Below are positions 24,061 through 35,909 of a stretch of 64,000 nucleotides of DNA, one piece after another; within the stretch, counting starts at the first letter, position 1; every line of letters starts with the position of its first letter. The translations under genes and the position numbers were made by a program. Source of the DNA: Acheta domesticus (taxonomy: Eukaryota > Arthropoda > Insecta > Orthoptera > Gryllidae); contig JAHLJT010009419.1 of the NCBI GenBank assembly GCA_031308135.1, positions 178,396,961 through 178,460,960 on the forward strand. Reading direction: 5' to 3'. A model generated the notes under the pieces. It searched no databases. It had not been told where the DNA came from and saw only the letters and a program-made list of their open reading frames with translations.

Positions 24061-25225
24061 GAGAGGCAAGGCGGCTCACAGTGGGATGAAATGGGCTTAA
24101 ATAGCGCACATGGGGCTCAACGCCTCCATTTAAAATTGTTACTGAAAATATGCTAGCCATATTTGTGGAAATGAAATCTCCGTTTTTTATCTATATTTAA
24201 ACAAAGGGGAAAGTGCGTATGTGTGTCGCTCAGACACGCAAACCTCGACCGATTTCGCTGAAATTTTCATATTTTCGTCTTATTAGTAAAGGGAGAGTTT
24301 AAAGAGTGGTTTAAATTCATTCGGACATGTGGGGGCGTTGTTGATTATTTATTCGTTTATGACGACTCAAGCGCCCCTGAAGCCTACGCAGTAGGAGTAT
24401 TCTGCCCCTGAAATATTCTGCCCCTGCGATTGTATAATATCGGCCGGAATTATTACTTGAATCACAGATAAGTGAATCAAAGATGGTGTCATAGCGAACG
24501 CATGCCCAAATTTGAAGGAGGTTTTAACAATTTGATACATGACAACCATGCGCAGGACATAAAAGAAACTCATACTTGCGAGGAAGTCTTCCATTTATTA
24601 GGATGTTTGCACATCGAAGTGAAAAATATGATTAACAATTACGTGACTAGTAGTGTGTGATGTGTAATACACTGCAATATCGAAGCATTACCGAGTTCTA
24701 AATATAATATGATAGAAGTTTTTCGGTATAATTTTTATTTGCAATAATGACCAAATATTTTTCGTGAAAAGCGATGTCTTCAATTTTTTACTCTTGCAAT
24801 AAAAAAATTTTAAACTGCCGCAGTTTTCAAAGAGGAAAGTCAGTGTAGCCTATCTCAACGGGAAGATATTTACAACTGTTTATCAAGTAACACATTTTAA
24901 TTTACAGATGTTATATTTTGGTACGCAGAAATACATATAATTTACAGAAATTGAAAACGTAAATAAACAAAAATGATACAGTCAAATATGCATATAGTTC
25001 CTCTGAAAATAGGCAAGCAGATTTATTTTCGAAACATCTCAATTTGAAGAAGTATTTTGTTTATATAATTTAAAATGATATAGTCGGTAGAATTGTGACA
25101 CTTGCATTTGTATACATTTAAAGTTATATTGTCAATTTCAACAAATCAAAAAACAACGCAATAAAAGCGTCAATAAATTCGTCTTCTGAATTGCTACAGC
25201 AATAGTTAATTTAGGGCGAACAAAT
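24061..25225. other. AT-rich DNA with a possible repeat tail
   Basis: Near 24170-24330 the sequence contains phrases such as 'acctcgaccgatttcgctgaaatttt' in two pieces, followed by 'cttattagtaaagggag'. These are familiar as parts of dispersed repeats in insect genomes. I cannot name the family. The rest is featureless. Confidence 0.35.
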
Positions 25226-25227
25226 TA

Positions 25228-25794
25228 AGATGGCGCAGGGCATCAATTGTTATCATTGAAATGCCTCTGAGCGTGAAGTCATTGGTTCTAGTCCCAACGG
25301 TGGTAGGGTTTTCGACATTAGCTACAAATTTCGACATTAGCTAGGTCGAATTCAGGCCGATCCCTGGTGAAGAGTTCTAGCAGCCGGGTGCTCTCTGATC
25401 GATAGTTTTCCGTGATTTCTCCGATCAACACCAAGCGAACGACGGAGCTATACCATACCAAACGGGCCACTCACGGACCCCACGAAATCTTTCCCCCCTC
25501 TTCCTTGTCCCATCTTCATCTCTTAGTTACACAAACTTACTTGCACTACACAGCCACATACGTCGGGAGATCAGTCTCGAGCATAGAGCGTGTCCGGCTG
25601 GGACAGTGCCTAGCCGGTGGGAGATGTCTGATTGAGGAAAACTCCTGTAGCCAACAGGTAGGTCTTGCGCCGGATCTCGCCATCCAGCTGCGGAAGATCA
25701 TGGTCACCTCGAAAAAAGCATGCACTGCCCTTTCGGAACTAATTCCCTTAGCAATTGAAGGGCCTGGAATCACTAATCGATCAATCAGTCAATT
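25228..25794 (+). mobile_element. SINE-A copy 3, full length
   Basis: Near full-length copy: degraded A box ('tggcgcagggcatcaa'), B box, central block and 3' end with a (ATCA)-type tail. It is clearly diverged from the copies at 43366 and 58748, so it is older. The 178-codon frame here is SINE translation. Confidence 0.85.
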
Positions 25795-26169
25795 GAGGGC
25801 GCAAAACACACATGCACATAATAAAATCAGTAGTGATCAAGAGTTATACCCTTTTCCGTTACCAGGGCTCGGTAATAAGAGTTTTTCCTGCCGAAATTTC
25901 GCCGTTTTCCTACACATGATTACAATACATCCTCTTCTTACGAAGTAGGGGCGACAAAGTAAATACGAGAAAGTAAAATGTCAGGAGAGGCCTCAAATCA
26001 ACACACACAGTGCATGTCACTATATATCCTTTGTGGCATTTCTGTACATGCTTTAACAGCGAATGTATAGTTTAAATCACGATTATTTATTATTTCATAT
26101 TATTTGAAGTTTCTACACTATATTTATAAATAAATATTTTTTTCGAAACGGAATATTTTTTTTGCTCTC

Positions 26170-26960
26170 GCATTCGGTTGCACCCCGTTGAGACCAGTGT
26201 GCGCAGCGAGTCTGTGCGGGGCGGAGTGCCGTCGAGAACGAGCTCCCTCTCCGCGGTCCTCGGCCCGAATCCTCTTGGCGCTCTCCGCCTGCACGGCTCC
26301 TCGAGGCCGAGCCTCACCCCCACCTCTCCCCGTCCCTCCCCCGCCCTTCCCTTCCCCTCCCCATCCTTCCCACCGCTCCCCTCTCTACATGCCCCTCACC
26401 GAACTGCCGCTCCCGCCCCCGCTAACCCGCCCTGCCACGCCCCACCCCGCCCCGCTCTCCCCACTCCTCCCCGACTCTTCCCGCCCCACACCTTTCCGAC
26501 TCTCCCCGCCCCTCCCCGATTCTCCCTGCGCCGCACCTTCCCGACTCTCGCCTCCCCGCCCCGACTCCCCTCGTTCCGGCCGCCCCGCCCCGTCCCTCGC
26601 CCCGCCTCGCCCTCCCCGCTCTGCCCCGCCCCGCCATTCTCTTCCCCGTCAGCCCTCCCCTCCCCGCTCGCTCCTTCCCTCCACGTCCCGCCTCTCACCG
26701 CCCCACTCCGCCCTCCTCACCACCCTTCCCCTCCCCGCCTCTCTCCACCATCCCCAACCTATCACCCTCCCCCAACTCCCCTTCCCATCCTTTCCCTCCC
26801 ATTCCTTTTCCTCCCCGCCCCGCGCGCACTTCACGCGCCCCAAGAACGCCGCGCCCCGCGCCCGAGCATTCGCCGCGCCTGCAGCCGCCGCCTCGCCGCC
26901 GGGGCTCCGCCCTCCACTCGGAGGACGAGCCATGCGAGGGTATCTGCTTCCGCGGCGCAG
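26170..26960. other. C-rich CpG island with pyrimidine tract
   Basis: The + strand is dominated by C and T from about 26300 to 26830, flanked by balanced CpG-rich parts. Frames up to 293 codons are proline/serine-rich readings of this tract and are not gene evidence. Confidence 0.6.
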
Positions 26961-27074
26961 CGCGGCGCCTCTCCAACTTCGCTTAAGATGCGCCTCTTCA
27001 GCCTCACACAGAGCCTAAGTGCGCGTTTCGCCTTTCACATTCGTGGCTTGAAAACGTAAATACCAAGTATTGCC

Positions 27075-27135
27075 TAAGTGCTGGGAGGTCCTCGGGTTCG
27101 AGTCGCGACGTTGACGGACTTTCGACGCTAGTTAC
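27075..27135 (+). mobile_element. SINE-A copy 4, head fragment
   Basis: It holds the B-box region and the 'gacactagc' start of the body, then stops abruptly where the foldback element at 27137 begins. It probably was interrupted by that insertion. The remainder of the SINE is not found directly after it. Confidence 0.65.
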
Positions 27136-27136
27136 T

Positions 27137-27534
27137 CTCTCAGTCTGAATCAGTGAAATACTATTGATTGGCAGTGACTGTTCACTGATGGTGTCAGTTA
27201 TAACCCTGGCACTGACAATCAGTGAATTGAACTGAACAAATCAGTGAAAATTGGGTCCACTTTTTGAATCAGTGAATCTTCACTGTTTGAATCAGTGAAT
27301 CTTCACTGTTTGAATCAGTGAAGACGACTGAACGATCAGTAAGCGATAGTGGCGCGGCACTTTTACCACTGACGACCAGTGCAATGCTGGCGGTCATTAT
27401 GAAAAGGTTGGCATATTCGCTGATTGGCAGCGAAACTATCCATTTCGACTGAAGATATTAGTGACTTCGGCTATCACTGTGACAATTGTCACTGTGACAA
27501 TCAGTGACAATTTCACTGATTCAGATTCAGAGAG
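27137..27534. mobile_element. Foldback/MITE with CAGTGAA repeats
   Basis: Terminal inverted repeats of ~23 bases ('ctctcagtctgaatcag' and its inverse 'ctgattcagattcagagag') bound a ~400-bp element. The inside is packed with CAGTGA/TCACTG motifs in both orientations, including a 23-bp unit 'gaatcagtgaatcttcactg...' repeated two to three times near 27266-27322. There is no coding capacity. The superfamily is unclear because I see no clean target duplication. Confidence 0.65.
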
Positions 27535-27608
27535 CTTATATGGCTAGTTGAATGCAAGTTCTGTCTCGTTGGAATACTAGCAGTTGGCTTATCTGATTAG
27601 TAATTATC

Positions 27609-27715
27609 CACTTCCCGAAATATACGTGAAGATGCAGTAGACTTACGAGACTAACTAACTTGCCACTGCCACTTCCCGAAATATACGTGAAGATGCAGTA
27701 GACTTACGAGACTAA
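27609..27715 (+). repeat. 60-bp direct duplication of a SINE-A tail piece
   Basis: A 47-base segment at 27609-27655 is repeated exactly or nearly so at 27669-27715. It resembles the 3' part of SINE-A ('ccacctcccgagaaaaaac' to 'acttacgggactaa'). Confidence 0.75.
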
Positions 27716-27734
27716 CGTACATATACCGTCAAAC

Positions 27735-28290
27735 ATAGTTTAATGCATCAACTGATATCTCTCCAGTGCTTCTGTCCGGGAGTTCCTAAGATTCGAGTCC
27801 CGACGGCGGCAGGATTTTCGACACTAGCTACGTAGCTAGGTCGAGTTCAGCCGTTGTCTGGAGGAGAATTCTAGCGGCCGGCACATCTGATCGATAGTTT
27901 TCCGTCGTTTCTCCAATAAACACCAGGCTAATGCCGCAGAAGAACCCTCACAATTGGGGTGCGGGCCGCGCGCTATATTTCCTTCCTCTTCCTTGTCCTA
28001 TCCTCTCCCATTACTTGTACACACACAGTGGAACTCACATGCACTACATTTCCACACATGTCGAGAGACCAATCAGGAGCTTAGAGCTCGTTCCGGCTAC
28101 GCAGTGCCCCGGTGGTGTGAGATTCCTCATGTCGGAAAACCCGTTAACTGACATAGATCGGCGCCGGATCTCGCCTACTAGCAGGGGACTATCACCGTCA
28201 CTTCTTGCGATAAAAACAGGCACTACACTTACGGGACTAATGAACTTAGCATTTAACTCTCACGGAATCGCTAATTAATCAATCAACTAA
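27735..28290 (+). mobile_element. SINE-A copy 5, full length
   Basis: It contains a weak A-box region, a good B box (ATTCGAGTCCCG), the shared central block near 27895-27935, and the 3' end with a (AATC)n tail. The flanks 'ctaacgtacatat' and 'ctaacgagcatat' look like an imperfect target duplication. Confidence 0.88.
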
Positions 28291-28660
28291 CGAGCATATG
28301 GCGTTCTATATGACAAGTCCGAAAACACCAATCAAGTAATGCTTCAAGTGAATTTCTCCTCACATTTTCCTTTGGGTTTAGGTTTTCCTGGTCGATCCAA
28401 GTGAAATATGTGCTGCCCAAAGTGCAACAGGTTTTTTCGGGGTGTATCCGCTTTTCGTTTTCATTCCTCCATTACTACGGTCATCATTCAAATAATATTA
28501 TCACGCACCCATGAAAACCATTCATCCCAGGCACCCATGAACACCATACACCAAATGCAAATAAGAAAAACCAGAAATATATTACTCCGAAATTCTCCCC
28601 TCCAAGAATCATGAAGCCAATGACATTACGAAACTCTGTAAAGTCACACCATGTTCACAT
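28291..28660. other. Unassigned intergenic DNA
   Basis: No gene or repeat recognised. A short internal duplication of a 'cacccatgaaNaccat' phrase lies at 28506-28550. Confidence 0.45.
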
Positions 28661-29340
28661 TTCCAGGGCCCCGTTGGTGGAGGTGGCCACCCCTGCGATT
28701 GCCTCGCGCCGTGACCCGGCGCGGGCGCACCCTCAGCCCCTGGCGCTGCGCCTACCGGCCGGTTCTTGCCACCTCGGCCCGCCTCGCGTCCACCGCCCCC
28801 CCTGCCCTCCCTTGGCGCCCGCCCCTTGCTCTGCCAGCCTATAAACTCGCGCGCTCCCTGCGGACCCGCCGACCTCCGGCGCCCGCCCCCCTCGCCAATG
28901 CCCGTGACCGCCACCGCCAATTTCGGCGGCGGCGATGTCTGCGCCCGCCAGCCCCGCCCGCTCCCCCCGCCTAAACCGCTGGCCCCACGCGCCCCGCCCC
29001 GCCCCGTCCGCCCCGCCCGCCACGCCCCCCCGCCCCACCCTGCCTGCCCCGCCCCGCCCTGCCTGCTCCGCCCCGCCCTGCTTGCCCCGCCCGCCCCACC
29101 CTGCCTGCCCCGCCCCGCCCTGCCTGCCCCGCACTGCCTGCCCGACTCGCCCTGCCTAGCCCACCCGCGTCCGCCCGCAACCCCGCTCCGCCGCGCCGCA
29201 CGCCGCCCTCATGACGGCCCACGCCCACCCACGCCCGTCGCGCAGGCGCCCTTCGCCGCCCCTGGTGCTCATTAGGCTCCCGGCCTCCCGCAGCGCTCCT
29301 TGCGCCGTCTGGCGGTTGTCCCGACGTCGCCGTTGAAGTG
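28660..29340. repeat. C-rich island with irregular ~20-25 bp repeats
   Basis: CpG-rich. From about 28970 to 29160 it consists of irregular repeats of 'ccctgcctgccccgccccg' type. The proline/alanine frames on + and the glycine-rich frames on - are repeat readings. Confidence 0.75.
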
Positions 29341-30119
29341 TGTCGTCCCCGACGTCAGCATCCCCTTCGTGCTCGTCGTTCTCGCGGACCACGTCTTCTT
29401 CTCATCCTCGCTGATCTCATAGTCCCTTCCGGCTTAATGTTTCCTTTGTACTTTTTATTATCATCACCTTCTTGTCTTCCAAGTCGTCTCGATCGTCTCC
29501 TTTCCCGTCGTAGTCTCCCTCGTAATCTTCTTTCCGCACGTCCTGCCGTCTCAGTTTCTCCATCGTCACTGGCTCGCATCATTATTCTAGTTTCCGTCAG
29601 ACACTCTCTCCAATATTATCCACTTACTGCCCGTCATATCCGTCCTCCGCTCTTTCGGCTACCATAATTTCCATCGCCATATTCCACAGGTTTCCCAAGT
29701 CCCAGCAGACCATGAGAAATCTGCATTTCCACAAAGCATCCGACATCTACCGAGATAGTTTTTCTTCCCTACATTACTGTCGATCCTACTGCCTTGGCCA
29801 TTCCTTCCGTTCACACAACCCGACTTTCGTCACCCTCGCTGTTTTACCATGCATTCCCGTGTTGTTTCCATTCCTGCCATCCTTGCCTACCGTTGACACT
29901 AACCCTGTCGTCCCCGTCGTCTCCATTGTCTATGACACACTCGCCAATTCCATCCTTCCCCACCTGTCGCTCCCACCCACGATATCATCGCCCAACTGAT
30001 TCGGCTCCTTCATCACCGTCGCCATCCCTGCGTCGTCATATTCTCGCCACCTCTGTCACCCGAGCGCCATCTCACGTCCGCTCTTTGTTGGTTGGCTGCC
30101 TTTGTCGCCCTTGAAACCA

Positions 30120-30440
30120 CCGCTACCCGCACCCCGCACGTGAAGACCCACCCCGCCTCGCCCCGCCCCGCCCCACCATGTCCCGCCCCATCTCGCCCCG
30201 CCCCGCCCTGCCCCGCCTTGCCCCACCCCGCCTCGCCCCGCCCCACCCCTTCCCACCCTGTTCCGCCCCCTGCCGCGCCGCAAGGGTATCGACGGCGTCG
30301 TTAGCCGACGGCCGCTTTCTGCCTGCACTCCGGCGCTCGTCCGCCCGCCTACCCGCACCGCCTCGCGGGCCGCGCTCAAGGCAACGCGACGCCGCCGCGT
30401 GGACTCACAAGAGTGCTCGCCTGCGGCCGGGGCACCTGTT
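30120..30440. repeat. C-rich (CCCCGCC)n-type repeat island
   Basis: At 30128-30250 the + strand is an irregular array of 'ccccgcctcgccccgcc' phrases, followed by a balanced CpG-rich segment to about 30440. No gene is supported. Confidence 0.75.
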
Positions 30441-30501
30441 CAAGCGTTAAAGGTGAAATGTGTTGAAGGAACACTTTTGGATCTGTGGTATGCAAATATA
30501 T

Positions 30502-30833
30502 TTGATTTGATTGATTGTTAGTTATTCCGAACGCGTTAACTACTAGAGTCATTAGTCTCGTAAGTGTAGTGCGTGTTTTTGCTGGGAGGTGGCGGTAGTC
30601 CGCCCTCACTTGATGGCGAGATCCGGCGGCGATCCGGGTTTTCCCCAACCAGGTATCTCCCACCTGCGGACACCGTCCCAGCCGGTACAAGCTCTACGCT
30701 ACCGACCGGTCTCCCGGCATGTGTGGTAGTGTAGTGCGTGTTAATGTAAGTGTATGTAAGGGGAGAGGATAAGACAAGGAATAGGTAGAAAAGATCGCCC
30801 CCGGTCCGTGGCTCATTTGTTAGGGCATTGCTC
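30502..30833 (-). mobile_element. SINE-A copy 6, 5' truncated
   Basis: The 3' ~330 bases of the SINE in reverse orientation, from the (GATT)n-type tail to the segment just past the short TC-rich run. The head and central domain are absent, consistent with 5' truncation. Confidence 0.85.
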
Positions 30834-30839
30834 GCAGCA

Positions 30840-32715
30840 TATATATTGAAAAACGTATATGGTTGGGATCATTTTGTCTTTCTTTCTTTAATATTTTTGA
30901 ATTTCAGAAAAGCACATACGTGTATATGAAATGACAAATACTGATCACCGACAAATGGATTAATATGCGACTGTAATTTTTGCCCTTTGTTAAGCTCAAC
31001 TCTTAGATCATTAGGCACTTCTGTTTCCCAATAGTGGAACGCTGTGTCGTCCGATAGTATATCTGCTTATTCTCACTCTCGCCTCTGTAGGTGACGTAAT
31101 TACAAGTACAACGTGAAACATTTTGTTATTCTCGTATCTGCACGGCTATCTTCCGATGATATTGATTTCCTTGGATGTTTGATTTCACCCTCTTATTATT
31201 CCAACCATAGGTAGGCTAATTAGGCGTAATCGTATCCAGTCCTCTTGGAACATATATTCATGTAAGATTTATTCATCTGAAGAATGAATATTATAAATAT
31301 TATAGGTTTGGTAAAAATTTGATTAAGAAATAAATCAATAGTCTTGATGTTATTAACATCGGCGTAAAATACGAGCATATAGATAACACGCCCAAACACG
31401 AGACAGGAGGGCAATAGTTAATAAATAAAGATTTATTTACTTTCCCAAAACATTTGAACAGAGTGGGAATAGAAAAAAACATTAATTAAATTTATTTACA
31501 TATGAACAATGCAATATCGGGTTATAAAATAGACTAGCAAATAATGGAAAAGGACTCAAAAAACCAATGATAAGTGGTGTGAACATCAACAAGAAGAAAT
31601 GAGTTTTTGTACGATTTGCGTCACGTAGTTAACAGTTGACGAATATACATATGTATGGTTAGGAAAGATCTAATATGGAGGCGATAGAGTGTTGATGGGC
31701 CATGGTGAGGTCTGGTAGAAATGCAAAATTTTAAAGTGATAAATTTAAACAGGCTTTAGTTGAACTTTAAACGCGTTTTTTTTTTCACAATATACCATTC
31801 AATATTCAAGATTGTACATCGAGACATCTCCAAATAGTCAAATACATAACATATTTGGAACGTTTATTTTCCAATTTTTGGTATGGGAAATTTCGGAAAC
31901 GAGTGTGGAGGAACGATTACAGAGGGATAACGAAGTATTTGGCAAACGCATAACAAATGGTTCTGGAACTAAAACTTTACGTTGTCCAAGAGGGCAATAT
32001 TTCAAATAAAGGAAAGTTAGCTACATGATCACATTTTAAAAAGTGTACAAGGCCCAGGATTTCTCTATTTTGACAAGAAAGTGAATTAAATAATGATAAC
32101 CATTCATTTGCATACAAAAGAGAATATATAGATATCTAAAATCTTTGAAGTATAAATGTATGTTATTTTCTCGATGTGAGTGCGTTTATTTTAAATAGTG
32201 CCTTTTAAAGATTTTTTTATTCATTGTATTGTGTTTGTTTAAATGTGTTAAGTCATGAATAGAAGACGTTGGAATAAAATTATCATGAATAAATAAAACG
32301 ACACTATTGTTGCCGTGGAACTAATATTTAAATGTTCTATTTTTATTGGTAGTAGTAAAATATATTCTCTCCAATATAATAATTTCCCGATCGAGTTCCT
32401 GTATGAGCGGTGTTTTTATCTGGTCCACATAAATGCAATAGCCCTGAGAGTAATCGCAATAAGTATAAATAGACCTAGCCAACATAATCAATTGATAGCC
32501 GCGCATTTCAAGACGAAATTTATTTGTGTATTTAAAAGAGTATTTTTTTAAAAATTAATTAGATAAGAAAAAGTAAATTAAGACGAGTCGGATAGCAACA
32601 TTTATAAGTATTTCGCCAGAGACACCACCATGTTGATCACGATCACTATAACTACTTTCTCTTCTATCACTGTCATTATTATATCACTACCCACTACCAT
32701 AACCACACAAAAATC
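30840..32715. other. AT-rich intergenic DNA
   Basis: The only recurring piece is at 31779-31840 (listed separately). No gene seen. Confidence 0.5.
31779..31840 (+). repeat. Dispersed repeat D2, copy 1
   Basis: About 60 bases, from 'ttttttcacaatatacc' to 'gagacatctccaaa', match 34634-34694 almost exactly in the same orientation. Confidence 0.8.
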
Positions 32716-32726
32716 ATCTTTTCTTC

Positions 32727-32929
32727 CCCTTGGCCGAGATTGCTATGGCAGTAGTGCCGTAGTGATCTTGAACCATGGGGTCGCGGGTTCGAGTCCCTCC
32801 TTGGGCATGGTTGTATGTGTTCGTCGTTTCACCCCCTATCATCACCATATCGTTTCATCCTCATACCGTAACTTTACATCCAATGGTGGTCACTAATGAC
32901 CTAGTAGTTGACGCGAAATTTAAAAAAAT
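32727..32929 (+). mobile_element. SINE-C: tRNA-headed SINE sharing SINE-A's 3' end
   Basis: A tRNA-like head contains a TGGCCGAG-type A box near 32731, a perfect B box GGTTCGAGTCC at 32786-32796, and an acceptor-like end 'cttgggca'. A short body follows. The 3' end (32891-32915) reads 'actaatgacc..tagtagttgacgcg', nearly identical to the end of SINE-A, then runs into an A-rich tail. The head and body differ from SINE-A, so I treat it as a separate family. Confidence 0.65.
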
Positions 32930-33399
32930 ACACCATCTTCAACACTATCAGCATTGGTGCTAACACTTCCACAACATCTTCAACATTTTCATCGCCAACA
33001 TGATCATCGCACTCTTTTGCTACACCATATTCAGCGCTATTGTTTCTATCTCTATCGGCATCATGGCATTCGAAAACCATAATCACCGGACTGAGTGCTA
33101 ATGCAACAATTCTACAAAAATATGTCATCATTTCAAACGCAACCACATGTACTCCTTTTACAGCTCGGCAATCACTTTTCAATCACAATGATTTCCAGAA
33201 ATTGTCTAGACGAACATACATCCTTCAGCCTTTCTCTCCCAGCTACCGCGCCATCTCGCTCGCCATTTGTTTGCGCTTCCACTTGTATACAAAGGCGCTT
33301 AGCGCCCACGCACGACAGCAGTGAGGATTACAATTCTCTTTTGAAAACGAGGCATAACCAGTCGCTTGTGTCTCCCTTTCAGGGCGTTAAATCGTGTTC

Positions 33400-33760
33400 A
33401 ATCCATTTCACTCTCCGCCTCCCCCGCCCTCCGTCCTGCCTTGCTCCGCACGCCTTTCCGGCCTCTCCCCACCCCCGCCCTCACCCCGTCCCCTCCCCCC
33501 CTCAACGGCGAACCGTCGCTCGAGGGGGATGTCCTCGCACTTGTTCTTCTCGTGCGGTACAAACAATAACATCCGCTACAAAGGCGCGCGGCCGGGACGA
33601 GGCGCCCCTTTGTCGCGGTGTCAACGCCCCCTCCCCTGCCCCCGCCCCCCTCCACCGGCCCCGCCCCTCATATCGGCCTCGCGCCAGCGCCCCCTGCGAC
33701 GATGCGACGCCACGCGATGCGATGCTGCTGCGACGCCTCTTGGCGACACCTGTGGCGACG
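33400..33760. other. C-rich CpG island
   Basis: GC- and C-rich with several CpGs. Overlapping proline- and arginine-rich frames are compositional. Confidence 0.5.
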
Positions 33761-33996
33761 CGATGCTCGCATGGAAGCAGGCACTCGCAATTGTGCGTGA
33801 TGGGACGCGGTGGAAGAAGATAATAGCTGCGAAATAAAATTGATGGAATGGAAACGTGTCTTCCATAAATTCTTTCTGAGGAACATAACCTATATTTGTT
33901 TAATAATTGATATTCTTGGAATCCTATGTCTAAAGGGACGGAACTCTATATTACTTTCATACTTTATATGTTCATTTAATAAGAAGAATATATCTC

Positions 33997-34017
33997 GTAT
34001 TCTTCTTCTTCTTCTTC

Positions 34018-34049
<32 letters not shown>

Positions 34050-34050
34050 C
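33997..34050. repeat. (TTC)n(TTA)n microsatellite
   Basis: Five TTC units run directly into about ten TTA units. Confidence 0.95.
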
Positions 34051-34633
34051 TTCATAAGTTCTCTGTCCTTTTATTTTGTTTTATTGCACTGTGTCACACA
34101 TCCCAACTCTCCGGCGATCTCAGAGAATCATCTTCACATGATTTTATGAGTAATGCGACATTAGAAATTGAATCTTGAAGTACTATATATTCCTCACTTC
34201 CACCAAAGTTCAGGAGTAAACATTCATAAAAAGACAATATTTTATGGTGAAGACCATAAGTTCATTACCTTCTTTAAGCGTATTTGACTAATTGAACAAT
34301 ACTTGGACAATATCCGAGCCCGATTTGGACAGTATACCCATCAGATGATAAGTTACTATTTCCTTAAGAAATCACGTGGTTTTTGATCAATCAAATAACT
34401 GAAACATATTTATTGACCTCACGCATTGTCTTACGGAATCTTATTAATTGTTCTGAACATTCTTTATATTTCTTTTGTATATTCAACTCTTTAAAATAAT
34501 CGTAGTTTACTGATCCAGTGGTTATGACTCAGAAAGAAAAGAAGCACAACATATTTGTGTTTGTCATGTGATGCATGTTCACATTACTACTTAAAAGAGA
34601 TGAATTCCTAATGTCATATGCTCACACTACGAC

Positions 34634-34694
34634 ATTTTTTCACAATATACCATTCAATATTCAAGATTGAATATCGAGACATCTCCAAAGTGTC
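34634..34694 (+). repeat. Dispersed repeat D2, copy 2
   Basis: Second copy of the ~60-base repeat at 31779-31840. The sequences diverge on both sides. Confidence 0.8.
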
Positions 34695-34859
34695 ACTTCC
34701 ACTGAAAAAAAAAGTTGATGTCGTACACACATGCTTGGTCCAACACGACACATCATACATTCGCAAATGGAAACTCCGCACAATAGGCAAACTTCATTTA
34801 TGAAGCCGTTTACTAATAATGGTGCGTAGGTTAAACGTCAATCACCGGCGCATTGGCTG

Positions 34860-35010
34860 GCAATTACAGCGGGGCTTTCGGGTCGCGTTCGCCGCGCGGC
34901 GCGCCACGGCGCCGCATAAAAATGACAGCGCGCGAGGCAGGTAAATCTAGCAGGCGCTGCGCCGCCGCCACCGCGGCGCCGCACAGTGGGCCACATCTCG
35001 AGTCCCTAGG
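34860..35010. other. Short CpG-rich island
   Basis: Dense CpGs with GCGGCGCC-like palindromes. Composition only. Confidence 0.4.
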
Positions 35011-35087
35011 TTTGTTTGTTTGTTAGCCAACGCCCACCCTTCGGCATATTAGCCATTTGGTGACGCGCTGAGATGTGACCCACAATG
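34984..35087. mobile_element. Small MITE with terminal inverted repeats
   Basis: The left end CAGTGGGCCACATCTCG is mirrored at the right end, which reads inward CATTGTGGGTCACATCTC. The element is ~104 bp with no coding capacity. No convincing target duplication was found, so the superfamily is open. Confidence 0.6.
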
Positions 35088-35189
35088 GTCACGCGCGTAG
35101 ATGGCGAATCACTGTTGCTCATTTAGCGTTACCCAAGGGACACGTGTGGTGGACCACGGACGCGAGCAACTTTGTCCCCGCTGTGAATT

Positions 35190-35245
35190 ATTATTATTAT
35201 TATTATTATTATTATAAATAATAATAATAATAATAATAATAATGA
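35190..35245. repeat. (ATT)n/(AAT)n palindromic microsatellite
   Basis: About ten ATT units meet about nine AAT units, making a near-perfect hairpin. The AAT half is next to the 3' end of the reverse-strand SINE-B and probably grew from its tail. Confidence 0.9.
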
Positions 35246-35422
35246 ATTAGGTGATAGGATGAAGGTGAGAGGTGATCGTGGATTGTTTGAACCATCCCAG
35301 CATTCGCCTTATGACCGAGGAAAACCACGAAAATCCCGGTGAGGATCACCAACCCGGGTATCGAACACGGACCTCCCGACTGCGAACTCAGCGCGCTACG
35401 CACTGAGCCACTTCGCTCGGTC
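35246..35422 (-). mobile_element. SINE-B: second tRNA-headed SINE family
   Basis: On the minus strand it begins GACCGAGCGAAG, then an A box TGGCTCAGTGCG-type (35411-35402) and a B box GTTCGATACCC (35365-35355). These are followed by a body with 'attttcgtggttttcc' and 'aaggcgaatgctggga'. The latter motif resembles the centre of SINE-A ('ttttccgtgggttctcc', 'caggcgaatgccg'). It ends in a trinucleotide tail. About 180 bp without the tail. Confidence 0.8.
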
Positions 35423-35574
35423 ATAGTCCCGAGGTGCAGAGAGTAGCGCAACCGCCGCCATTTAACCCGGCGGCGGGAACGTGAAATATCCTCACCTCGG
35501 TGGGAACGTTGGGTCTGACAGACCCGCTAGTTATTATAAATTATTTAAAGCACTAATTAATTACAAAAAATTAA

Positions 35575-35908
35575 TTACCTCGCGCGGTATTTCCTTCCAA
35601 TACCTTGTCTCATCCTCTCCCCTTATACACACACATACACTTACGTACACTTCTCTACTAGACTTGTCGGAAGTCCAGTTGGGCGCTTAAGACTTGTTTG
35701 GGCTGAGGCGGTGCCCCGCTAGGTAGAATTATCTCAAAGGAAATATTCCCAGCAAGCAGGCGTGTAGATCGGCGCCGGATCTCGCCATTCAGCTGGGAAG
35801 GACGCACCGCCTCCTCCGGGGATAAAACATTCACAACACAAAAGAAATAAAGACCATAGTAGCTGACGTGTCAGGAAATAAAGCAATCAACCAATCACGG
35901 TGGGCCAG
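35575..35908 (+). mobile_element. SINE-A copy 7, 5' truncated
   Basis: The 3' half of SINE-A, from the 'cgcgcggtatttccttcc' segment to the (AATC)-type tail, clearly diverged. Head and central domain are absent. Confidence 0.85.
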
Positions 35909-35909
35909 A

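Noticed and set aside
35355..35422. Functional tRNA gene on the minus strand
   Set aside because: tRNA-like head of SINE-B. The acceptor stem does not close and a SINE body follows.
35490..35530. Another TTAA-type element end ('ttaacccggcggcgggaac' near 35499)
   Set aside because: No matching inverted end or second TTAA found nearby.
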